64,000 nucleotides of DNA from Posidonia oceanica (taxonomy: Eukaryota > Streptophyta > Magnoliopsida > Alismatales > Posidoniaceae), in assembly GCA_037176725.1 (NCBI GenBank), contig JAZBRS010000060.1:51860001-51924000 (forward strand), in the 5' to 3' direction. Under the pieces are notes generated by a model. It made no database searches. It had not been told where the DNA came from and was given only the letters and a program-made list of their open reading frames with translations. Shown piece by piece: positions 22,045 to 32,234 of the stretch; position 1 is the stretch's first letter; every line of letters starts with the position of its first letter. A program made the position numbers and the translations under genes.

Positions 22045-24472
22045 ATGGCCCAGCATACCAGTGAGCCTTCTGCCTCTTTGGCATCAGGGGAGATACCGAC
22101 ATCGGTCTCTCCAACCCCTGCTTTGACGTCCCTTGTCTCCTTTCCACTTCTGGTGCAAGAGACTTCACAGCCCCTCTATCTGGATCAAGGGTCGACCTCA
22201 GTCGACCTGGAGCTTGTCACTGAGTCAGCCGCAGTGACCGCCACTCGGGCTCCAAGAGCATCGCCTTCTGTTCCCTCCCAGGGCCTTCCCATCTCAAGAA
22301 TCCAACTTTCTACGGCTGCCTCTTGCGTAGGGTCTACTCCTATTGCTTCTTTGGTTTCCGTGCCCCCTTTGGCAGACTCCTCTTTGCGTCCCGACCCGTC
22401 GTTCGATGCTTTCTCTGCCTCGCAAGCACAGAGTTTATTGGCTAAGGCCGATAGGCTGCGAAGCATGGCTCTCGCACTCGACCTGACTGTGGCCTGCTCT
22501 TCCCGTTCAACCCCTGAGGTTCCGGTGCCGCCTTCTATAGCCCTGCAGGCGCACTACACTGCACTTTCGCCCTTTCCATTGCCCCGGCTCCTCACAGCTT
22601 CGGCGATGGGGGCGCATTATCGACCTCCTGCACCTGCACAACACTTTGCATAGCATGCAACTCCTTCCTTTGGTGTCCAGTCTTCTGGATTGGCAGGAGC
22701 ACAGCACCCCTCAGGCATCTTACACTGCACAGCATTCTATCTATCCATCTTCTTTGCATCAGATTCAGGCTCCTACATACATAGCACCACACTTTACACC
22801 CTCGCACGGGTATGCTGGCCCTCACACTACGACACCAGGTGGCGTAACGGTGAATCTGGAAGAGCGCTCTCGCGCGACCCACACAGCATACGTGGTCCCT
22901 GCCTTTGCTGCACGACCATCGCCAGCAGTAGCCTCAAACGCCTTCCTTACCAGGTTGGGTGATCTAGAGAGAGCACTTCGTCAAGTGCAAGGCCAAGACC
23001 GCCAGCCCTACCAATTTTGCGACCTCTGTCTCTTTCCAGAGGCCGCACTCCCTTCGAAGTTTTGCATCCCGGACTTCGATAAATACAATGGTAGAGGCTG
23101 CCCCATCTCGCATCTAAAGGCATACTGCAGGGACCTTGCTCATCTTTAGGCTGATGAAAGGCTCCTTATCTGCCTATTCCAGAAGAGTTTGACTGGCCCC
23201 GTGCTCAGGTGGTTCACATCCCTTGACATGGCTACGGTTCAAACTTGGACTGGTCTTTCTTGGGCTTTCCTTGAGCAGTATGCTTTCAACCTCGACTTGA
23301 TCCCCAAGCGGGAGGATCTCGTTGCCATCTGGCAGAGGCCCCAAGAGCCATTCGGGGTGTATGTCGGTCGCTGGCGCTCCACAGCCACCCAGGTCAGAGA
23401 TAGACCCTCCGAGGAGGATTCTATCGAGATGATCGTCAAAGGGGTGCTGCCAACGACTGGGACTCTACTTTGCATCCAGCACATCACTAGCTTTGCATCA
23501 CTGATTAGGGCTGGCACCCACGTGGAAAGCTCGTTGCAGAGTGAGCATTTTATCGCACTTTCTGCATTGGCTAGGCAGGCCAACACCACCAGCAATCACC
23601 GTAGTAGCAACAGTAGCAACAACTCCGCTTCTGACTGCTCTGAGCAGCACGCCGTTGCATGCGCTGATCCTCCTGAAGTGCCTACCATTGTAGAAAGTCA
23701 GCCAGACCCTTTTCCACTAGTGCATGCACCTATTTATGCACCCACTGCACACACTGTCACCGTTGAGCCGGTGCATCACGTTGCACCAGCTCAGCAAGGA
23801 CAACAGCCTAAGCAGAGACGAGTCTGCCGCGCTAAGAGCGACTTCACCCCACTTGGTGAACTGCTAAGCGCCATCTTTCCCCAGGTCACGTCGCTTCTAA
23901 GGCTCCCGAAAACTCGCTTGCCACCGAATCCTCTTCCGAGGTGGTACGATGCGAGCAAGCACTGCGACTACCATCGAGCTATAAAGCACTCGACGGATAA
24001 TTGCCTCACTCTCCGGGATGTCGTTCAGGACCTGATTGACAATGGGACCCTCGTTGTCAATCCACAGGAGGCTGCTCATACACCTGCACTTGCACTCGCA
24101 CACCCTAGCGTAGCTGGCCCTTCCTCTTCTGAGCCTACGTGCTTTACAGATGCCAGAACCTCGGAGGCTTACCCCAATCTTCTTTGAGTCCAGCTTTGCC
24201 TCGGTGGATCCTTCCGATCCTGTCGGCGCAATCTCCTCTTCCTACCTCTCCCTGTTTGCCCGGGGGACGCTCGAAAGTGCAACGACAGAATCGACAGCAA
24301 GCCTAGTCGCAGCACCACCCAGGTTAGCCTTTCCTCCAGCATCAGCAGCTCCAATGCTCCCTGCACTGCCATCAGCAGATCCAGCAGCCCCAGTACTCCT
24401 CGCACTGCCAACAGTGGATCTCGTCGACAGCATCAGCAGTGTAGGGGCGGACCCAGCACCTCCTTCCTGAGG
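22045..24472 (+). pseudogene. gag: gag of element B
   Basis: The start is placed at the ATG of MAQHTSEPSAS because element C begins its gag with nearly the same residues. The N-terminal 200 residues are Ser/Pro/Ala/Thr-rich. The capsid-like core (FDKYNGRGCPISHLKAY, WFTSLDMATVQTW, DLIPKREDLVAIW) is close to the gag of A and D. The zinc-knuckle-like CDYHRAIKHSTDNC lies near 23965. Faults are a CAG-to-TAG stop at about 22652, a deletion of about 50 bp near 22710 relative to C that shifts the frame, and stops near 23149 and 24187. The last open piece ends at about 24470. No protease domain follows. Confidence 0.88.
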
Positions 24473-24640
24473 TCACTAGCAGGTAAGTCCCTCTTACCTC
24501 TCTTTTGTTTCCTGCACTGTCTTTTCTTTTCGTTTTGTTTTGTTTTTGCGTTTTCTTGCCATGTCAGAAAACCATAAAAAGCTTAAAAAACAGCAAAAAC
24601 CTAAAAAAACCTTGCATTTTTTCCTACATGCATTCATCAT
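24473..24640 (+). other. Start of non-coding tail of B, with splice-donor-like site
   Basis: Just after gag, CAGGTAAGT is a perfect 5' splice consensus (GT at 24483), also present in C (minus strand near 32228). No acceptor can be assigned. The rest is AT-rich. Confidence 0.35.
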
Positions 24641-25142
24641 TCGGGCTGATACCCCTAACTATCTGGCGATAGGTCTGTTAACCTATCATCAACTGGGTTG
24701 GCAGCCCTAACTGCTCGGCGATAAGTCTGTCAACTTATCATACGGGCTGATATCCCAAACTATTCGGTGATAGGTCCGTTAACCTATCATCAGCTGGGCT
24801 GGCAGCCCTAACTGCTCGGTGATAAGTCCGTCAACTTATCATACAGGCTGATACCCCTAACTATCCAGCAATAGGTCTGTTAACCTATCATCAGCTGGGC
24901 TAGCAGCCCTAACTGCTCGGCGATAAGTCCGTCAACTTATCATACGAGCTGATACCCCAACTATCCAGCGATAGGTCTATTAACCTATCATCAACTGGGC
25001 TGGTAGCCCTAACTGCTCGGCGATAAGTTTGTCAACTTATCATACGAGCTGATACCCTTAACTATTCGGTGATAGGTCCGTTAACCTATCACCATCGGGC
25101 TGATATCCCTAATTATTCAGCGATAAGTCCGTCAACTTATCA
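24641..25142 (+). repeat. ~101-bp tandem array with small hairpins, tail of B
   Basis: The landmark CTGATA recurs at 24646, 24747, 24848, 24949 and 25049, a period of 100-101 bp. Each unit is two half-units of about 50 bp. One contains GATAGGTCCGTTAACCTATC-like sequence and the other GATAAGTCCGTCAACTTATC, so the 7-bp arms differ by compensating bases. Each half also has a GGGCT-NNN-AGCCC-like mini-hairpin. Element C has a shorter array of the same units (31925-32075). Confidence 0.88.
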
Positions 25143-25439
25143 CCTGCACATATCAATCACCTTGCATGCATATCCACCATCTTGCACATATCTGCCATCA
25201 TGCATTGTCATTTATTGCATGTACATATCATTTCTTGCATCCTGTAAAGCATAAAGCCAAAAAAATTAAGAAAATAAAAAGCAGCAAAAATATTTTCTTC
25301 GCCTTTCTGCTGGTTTTCCCTTTTATGTTTTCTTAAACAAAAATCATAAAAATACAAAACCAATGCAAAACCCAAAAACATGTTTGTCCTTTCCCCTTCT
25401 AAAATATACATAACCCATAAACATTTGTATAATCAGAAA

Positions 25440-26480
25440 CCAACTTTGGACAAACAAGCAGCACCTAGAGGATGTCAAGCAGTGACGATCTCGGGTAGGT
25501 CTCACCCGAGCAGCGCCATCTCTTGCATGTGGCTACTGAGTGAGACTAGAGCAGAACAGAGTGTCTCGCGGACCTCAAAGCTCCTGAAGCGAGATCCACC
25601 TTAACTAGAGAGTCCACCAGACATGGAGAGGACCAAAGCAGAGCACGGCATAGTCAGAGGCTGTCGACACATTGCAGAGACTGAAGGTGTACGCCGATCA
25701 GCCAAACTCTCAACGCCTCATATGGGACTGCTACCCCAAGAGGGCGAAGACATGCATATCCAAAAGAATAGAGGTCATGTGAGCAAAAAAAATGTGACAA
25801 CATGATATGCATGCTGAGCATAAAAGCAATATGTAGAAAGAAGTTGAAGAAAGAAGGCACTCATGAGAGGAGTGACTTGGACGAGCGTCGAAGCCCCCTC
25901 AGCTTTCAGCTACAAGTACCACACTGGCAACTGCACGAGATGCATTATCAGGAGGACCCGGCCCCACCCTCCGAGCGCAGTAGCACGCTCCAATCTCCTT
26001 TGTAGACAACTCTACTCCCTTGGCAGGCTAGATGCAACTCCAGTCGCTCATGAGGGGAAAAGAAAGACCTATTCCGTGAGCGTCAAAAGCGGTAACTGGT
26101 CCCCGAAGAATTGAGGCAGAGGCTAAGAAGCTGCATCCTGCGCTTTTGCTACCCTACAACCAAACGCTATATTCTGCAAAGCCTAGGCCTCATCCCGAAC
26201 CAAGAGTGAGAAAGAGAGCCACCTACCACAACTCGGCATGGCGTCGCTCGAGGATCAAGTCTCCTGAGTTAGAAAATGCAGAAGCATCCTCACAGCACAG
26301 CTGCTTTGAGTCCAAAGCTACCAAAACATGCATGTTGTAATATATCTTTGTCTTCCTTTCTACCTGTTTTCGAAAATCGGAGCCAAGGACGAGCACTTTT
26401 GCCTGCCTCACTCAAAGGCTCCACGCTTTTCAAATTTTGCCACCTACCACGTGGGTAGGTCCGTGATGACCGGCGTGTAC
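25440..26480 (+). other. Conserved tail segment of B with short open frames, function unknown
   Basis: This segment is strongly similar to 30560-31640 of C in reverse complement. Short open frames survive in both copies: 25863-26114 (83 codons, starting MRGVTWTSVEAP) has an equal-length counterpart at 31202-30951, and the overlapping frame at 25802 has one at 31263. I recognise no domain. The conservation could reflect shared recent ancestry, a cis-acting role or a captured sequence; two copies cannot settle it. Confidence 0.5.
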
Positions 26481-26579
26481 CTCACTTGTCACCTCGTGAC
26501 ACCACGAAGCATGCCCGCGTTGAGACCATTGCACGCCTATCATGACGGGTTCTTGCTTTCTTTCTGCATCCCTTTGCAT

Positions 26580-27330
26580 TCAGATTGGCACCCCTAACTG
26601 CTCGACGCTAGGTCCATCAACCTATCATCCATTCATCCCCATCCATCCTTGCATCTCGGTGCCAGGGGCGCTTCGGCTGTCCCCTGGTATCATCCTGATA
26701 CTAGGGGCATCTCTTTTGCTACCCTGTGGTATTGCCCCCCTCATCTCATTGGGCTGATATCCCCAACTATTCGACGATAAGTCCGTTAACTTATCACCCT
26801 GCATTTGCATTATTCCATTGCATTCCCCACCGTCATTGCACTTCGCACGGTGAGCCCTTACGTCCATTTCACTGCATTCGGGCTGGTAGCCCTAACTACT
26901 CGGCTGACAAACCCTGTTAGTGTTGTCTCCACCTTGCATCTTGATGCCATGAGCGCTTCGGTTGTCCCCTGGTATCGTTCACCGATAGCAGGGGCATCTT
27001 TATTTAGCTGCGCCATGGTATCCCATCTCCATCTGCATTTGGGCTAACATCCCCAACTGTTACGGGAGCATCTACAGATATCTGCCACACCTTCGGGTAT
27101 GGTATTCCCGTTGCATTCGTGGTTACAAGTTATCCCACTTGTAATCACCCCTCTTGCCTGACAGACTCGCTGGCTTGTCACCATCTGCGGACTGATAGCC
27201 CCAACTATCCGGTGATGAGTTGGTTAACTCCTCGCGGGCTGATAGCCCCAACTATCCAGTGATGAGTCCGTTAACTCCTCGCGGGCTGATAGCCTTAACT
27301 ATCCGGCGATAGGTCCGTTAACCTATCACC
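26580..27330 (+). repeat. Dispersed ~50-bp hairpin units, second cluster in tail of B
   Basis: Further copies of the GGGCTGATAGCCCCAACTAT-type unit occur singly near 26585, 26755, 26880 and 27040 and as three tandem copies at 27185-27330, where some arms read GATGAGT and ACTCCTC. The matching part of C is 17010-17640. Confidence 0.8.
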
Positions 27331-27349
27331 CATTTCATTTTAGTGTAAT

Positions 27350-28890
27350 AGTATTTTGTTGCATGGCATTAGCATTTCATCATCGCACGGACATCGCGCA
27401 ACCAGGATCTTTTTCCCGATTTCGCATGCCTGGCGTTCCATTGTTTGTACACTGCATCTCACAGCATTCGCATTGCATAGCATCATGTAGCCTCTTTGTA
27501 TACCTTGTAGAGTCAGTCCTAGTACTGCATCTCATCATTACATGGACATCGCGCGCTTAGGATCCGAACCCCAGGTTCACGTATTGCCTAAGGTAGCATC
27601 CTCATCGCCCGCATGCTTCTTTTTATAGCATTGCCGGCTTGGGATGATACTTGCAGTAGTGCGCGGCCCAGGATCGCTTTCTCGGTTTCGCGTGCCTGGC
27701 GTTCCACTGCATATTCTACATCCCACTGCATAACATTGCACCCTTATTGCGTTGCTTCTCCTCTATGGTCCTTACACCAACTTCTGCATTTCGCTTACCT
27801 GGGCATTTCGTACCCGCCATTGCATGCACATCCCCTGCTTTACTTTTAGCATCTTTACTTTCAGCTTTACTCCATGCGCTTGCATTGCCATTCGTCTACA
27901 GCCGAGCTTTGCGAATGGCACCCCCGTCGCCTGGCCTACTTGCATTGGCCAGCGACAGCATTGCATTGCATTTCCACTTTTCCACGTGCATGCACTATCC
28001 CACTTTCCCAAGAGGAGTACAACGCAGTAAGCATTAGCGTAAGCATACCATTTGCATTAGCACATCATTCTAGTGTTCGCATTCATCTACATTTGCATTC
28101 ACCTTTCTGCATTGCCTAGGACATTCTTGGCATTGCATTGCCCCTCCCGCCTTTTCTGCCTGCTTGTCCTGCGTATGCCGGATACAAGCATTTTCTCCTT
28201 CTCGCGGCATCGCGAGCTCCTGCTTGTTTCACTTGTCCTGAACGGACAAGGACCCTTTGGTCTCCCCCGGACTAGCAGCCAACCTGCTCGAGCGGTAAGC
28301 ACGTTAGTCCTTCCGAAGCTGCTTTTGCGCAAGTCTGGATGAGCAGCCAACTTGTCGCGCTGCATCATTGCACTTTCTGCTTCTCCTCGCTTCAGCAAGC
28401 ATCACACTGCACTGCCCTAGCATTCCCTGTTTGGTGGCTGCATTCGCAGCACTAGCACGCACAGCATTAGCACCTGCACTCACAAGCATAGCAAGCACTC
28501 ACAACAAGCATTAGCACCCGCAACATAGCAAGCACCCACAGCATCAGCATCAGCATTAGCACCAGCACTCACCATGCATCAGCATAGCATTTCCTCATGC
28601 ACAGCACCCGCACACGCACTAGTTCATAATGGTTCAACATCAGCATTCGCATCGCACACCAGTTCTGCATTAGCATCTGCATTAGCATCTACACTAACAT
28701 CTGCACTAACTTCTGCTTTAGCATGCATTGCATTGCATTAGCATCTTGCATCTGCATTCACATTGTGGCAACGAGTCATGATTTTCGGTGCATCCGCTGG
28801 ATACGTGACTCATGCCAACAGCAATTTGCGCTCCTGCCGACGTTAGGTAGGGTGTGTTGTCTACCCTGAGCAGCGGTCTCGCTATGCTTG
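27350..28890 (+). other. Low-complexity GCA-rich end of the tail of B
   Basis: Two related segments (about 27395-27440 and 27660-27710) share GCATGCCTGGCGTTCCA-like sequence, and a third diverged one lies near 27550. From about 28440 to 28780 the DNA is an irregular array of AGCATTAGCA and GCACTAGCAC-type words. No gene is seen. Confidence 0.55.
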
Positions 28891-28897
28891 ACCTTGC

Positions 28898-28909
28898 TTA
28901 GGGAGGGGC
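28898..28909 (+). promoter_or_regulatory. Polypurine tract of element B
   Basis: TTAGGGAGGGGC lies directly before the 3' LTR, the position and composition expected for the plus-strand primer of reverse transcription. Confidence 0.7.
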
Positions 28910-30547
28910 ATCAGACACCCCATTCTGACAACCTGGAAGATGGTGGATTCTCCTGCAAGCTTGCTTGGACTCTGGGATGGCTCTCTCTTTTTCAAATTGA
29001 CCCAATTCGACCTAAAACCAAATTCCATTCCAAAACTACCCAAAACCTACCCAAACCCCAAACCACGACTCAACCTAAGCCTTAACCAAGCCCAAAACCA
29101 AAAAATCAGCCTTTGGCCAATTGGTTTCGTTGGACGCAGCAATGGCAGCGTCCAACGTTGGACGCAGCATCTGGCACGTCCAACGTTGGACGGGCTCTGC
29201 ATCAGCGGACAACACGCCAAGACAGCCACGGCTGCTCTGCCACCTTCGGCTCACCCCCAGTCCACTCCGCCGCCCATACACACTTACTCGCCATCCCCTC
29301 AACCCACTACAGCCATCCACTAGCTGCCAAGGCCGAGTAACTGCCCTACCAGGCCGTCTACTCCGCCCCATCGCCTCTCCCGCTCATTCCACCCCTCACT
29401 GCCACCGCCGCTGGATTCCCTGCCACCAGCGACTTCGGCGACCACCTCCTGCCAGCCCACACCCTTGCCTACCATGCCTCGTGGCCTCCCTTCCCTCAGC
29501 AAGCCTGCCATGCCTCTGCCATTGCCTGCAAAGCCCCTGCAACCTCGGCCTCCACCCACTTGAACCCAACAACACCATTGCCAAACACCCTTCTTCCCAA
29601 GATGGCACAGCACACCACACCCATTCCAGTGAGAATTGAGCGACACTAGAGCAAAGAGCAAATGCCCACAACCCCTCCCGAGCACCCAGCAGCTTCTCTC
29701 GAGCCCCCAGCACGCCAAGCAAGCTTGCCGAAGTAGCCTTGCCGCCACCTTCCGCAACGCCGGCCGCAAGCGCAAACACGCCTTCTGGGCCGCAACCAGG
29801 TAAGAATTCCTTCCCCTTATCTAGCACATGCACGTAGTAACATGCTAGGATAGTTAGTACGCACGCATGCTTCCTTGGTTGGCTGGAAAAGCCTCGGCCG
29901 CCGGCCACAAGGAGGAGGAGGTGGGTGGAGCAATCCACCCGCCCACTTCTGGCGCTGAGCATACCGACATGCTCGTCGTCACTTCCTCTTGCTTCACAGT
30001 AAGTTGGATGGCGATTTTTGGCCACCTTGGCCACCGATTGTGGCCGAGATCTTGCCCGACCTGTTGGACGCACTGCCTGGTGCGTCCAATGTTGGACGCA
30101 CCATGTGCTGGCGTCCAGCACCCTTGCATGCATGCCTGCCTTTATTTTCTAGCCTTCCTCCTATTTTGCTGTGGTTTGAATGCTTCCTCCTGTGCGTGAT
30201 TGTTTCAAGCTTGCTTCCATGCCTTTAGATGCCATGCCATGTTTAGTATAATGTTTTAATCTCTAGTTTAAATCCATTGCATGCCTCAGATTTGCCTTGC
30301 TGTCTGTGTTGGACACAGATGTGCCCTGTGTCCTGTGTTGGACGCCGGTAGACTCTGCGTCCAATGCCTCTGTTAGCTTCTGCATGCATTTTAATGCTTG
30401 AATGTTGCATTTATCCCTGTTACATGCTTGTTCTATGTTGCATGCCTTGATTTATCTTGCTCTCAGTAGTTTACATGCCTATTTTAGTGGGTTTTTGAGC
30501 TTAGCTCCCCAATTGCAGTTTGGTTTGCTTACTTCAGGTGTTGGACG
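28910..30547 (+). repeat. Truncated 3' LTR of element B
   Basis: It aligns base for base with 17641-19250 of the 5' LTR apart from scattered substitutions and one extra 28-bp hairpin unit here (unit starts 29129, 29157, 29185). The first three bases read atc instead of tgt. It stops within TTGGACG at 30547, where tail sequence of C begins, so about half of the LTR is missing. Confidence 0.9.
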
Positions 30548-32234
30548 TGGGCATGCTTCGTGGCGTCACGTGGTGACAAATGAGGTACATGTCGGTCATC
30601 ACGGACCTACCCACGCGGTGGGTGGCAAAATTTGAAAAGCACAGAGTCTCTGAGCGAGGCAGGCAAAAGTGCTCGTCCTTGGCTCCGATGTTCGAAAACA
30701 GGGAGAAAAGATGGCAAAGATATATTACAGCTTGCATGTTTTGGTGGCTTTGGACTCAAAGCAGTTATGCCATGAGGGTGCTTTTGCATTTTCTGACTCA
30801 GGAAACTCGATCCTCGAGCGACGCCATGCCGAGTTGTGGTCGGTGGCTCTCTTTCTCACTCTTGGTTCGGGATGAGGCCTTGGCTATGTAGAGTATTGCC
30901 TTTGGTTGCAGGGCAACAAAAGCGTTGGATGCAGCTTCTTAGCCTCCGCCTCAATTCTTCGGGGACCAGCTACCGCTTTTGACGCTCACGGAATAGATCT
31001 TTCTTTTCCCCTTATGAGTGACTGGAGTTGCATCTGGCTTGCCAGGGGAGTAGAGTTGTTTGCAGAGGAGATTGGAGCGTGCTGCTGCACTCGGAGGGTG
31101 GGGCCAGGTCCTCCTGATAATGCATCTCGTGCAGTTGCCAATGTGGTGCTTGTTGCTGAAAGCTGAGGGGGCTTCGACGCTCGTCCAAGTCACTCCTCTC
31201 ATGAGTGCCTTCTTTCTTCAACTTCTTTCTGCATATTTCTTTTATGCTCAGCATGCATATCATGTTGTCACTTTTTTTTTGCTCACATGACCTCTATTCT
31301 TTTGGATATGCATGTCTTCGCCCTCTTGGGGTAGCAGTCCCGGATGAGGCGTTGAGAGTTTGGCTAATCGGCGTACACCTTCAGCCTCTGCAATGTGTAG
31401 ACAGCCTCTGGCTATGCTCTGCTCTGCTTTGGCCCTCTCCATGTCTGGTTGACTCACTGGTTAAAGTGGATCTCGCTTCGGGAGTTTTTAAGCTCAGCGA
31501 GTCGCTCTGTTCTACTCTAGTCTCACTCAGTAGCCACATGTAAGAGATGGCGCTGCTCGGGTGAGACCTGCCTGAGATCGTCACTGCTTGACATCCTCTA
31601 GGCGCTGCTTGCTTGTTCGTCCAAAGCTGGTTTTTTGATTATACAAATGTTTGTGGGTTTTGTATATTTTGGCAGGGGAAAGGACAAACTTATTTTTGAG
31701 TTTTGCATTGGTTTTGTATTTTTATGATTTTTGTTTAGGAAAACATAAAAGGGAAAACCAGCAGAAAGGCGAAGAAAATAATTTTGCTGCTTTTATTTTC
31801 TTGATTTTTTTGGCCTTATGCTTTACACGATGCGAGAAATGATATGTACATGCAATAAATGACAATGCATGATGACAGATATGTGCAAGATGATGGATAT
31901 GCATGCAAGGTGATTGATATGTGTAGGTGATAAGTTGACGGACTTATCGTCGAATAGTTAGGGGTATCAGCTCGAATGATAAGTTGACAGACTTATCGCT
32001 GAGCAGTTAAGGCTGCCAGCCTGATGATGATAGGTTAACAGACCTATCGTCGAATAGTTAGGGGTATCAGCCCAATTGATGAATGCATGCTGGAAAAAAT
32101 GCAAGTTTTTTAGGTTTTTGTTGTTTTTTATGCTTTTTATGATTTTCTGACATGGCAAGAAAATGCAAAAACAAAACAAAATGAAAAGAAAAGACAGTGC
32201 AGGAAACAAAACAGAGGTAAGAGGGACTTACCTG
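30548..32234 (-). other. Tail of element C
   Basis: Reverse-complement homologue of the tail of B. It includes the conserved segment with short open frames, about three ~50-bp hairpin units at 31925-32075 and the splice-donor-like site near 32228. No enzyme-coding sequence is present. Confidence 0.75.

Larger units (their letters stand above)
17641..30547 (+). mobile_element. Element B: gag-only, non-autonomous Tat-like retrotransposon
   Basis: B has a complete 5' LTR (17641-20907), a primer site, a leader homologous to those of A and D, a gag region (22045-24472), a 4.4 kb non-coding tail, a purine-rich tract and a 3' LTR truncated at 30547. No protease, reverse transcriptase, RNase H or integrase motif is found in any frame, so movement would need enzymes from another element such as A or D. 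The two LTRs are nearly identical, so insertion is recent relative to its neighbours. It lies in the tail of C, in opposite orientation. Confidence 0.88.

Noticed and set aside
24641..25142. CRISPR-like array
   Set aside because: The repeats are contiguous 101-bp units without unique spacers, in plant nuclear DNA; it is a tandem repeat in a retrotransposon tail.
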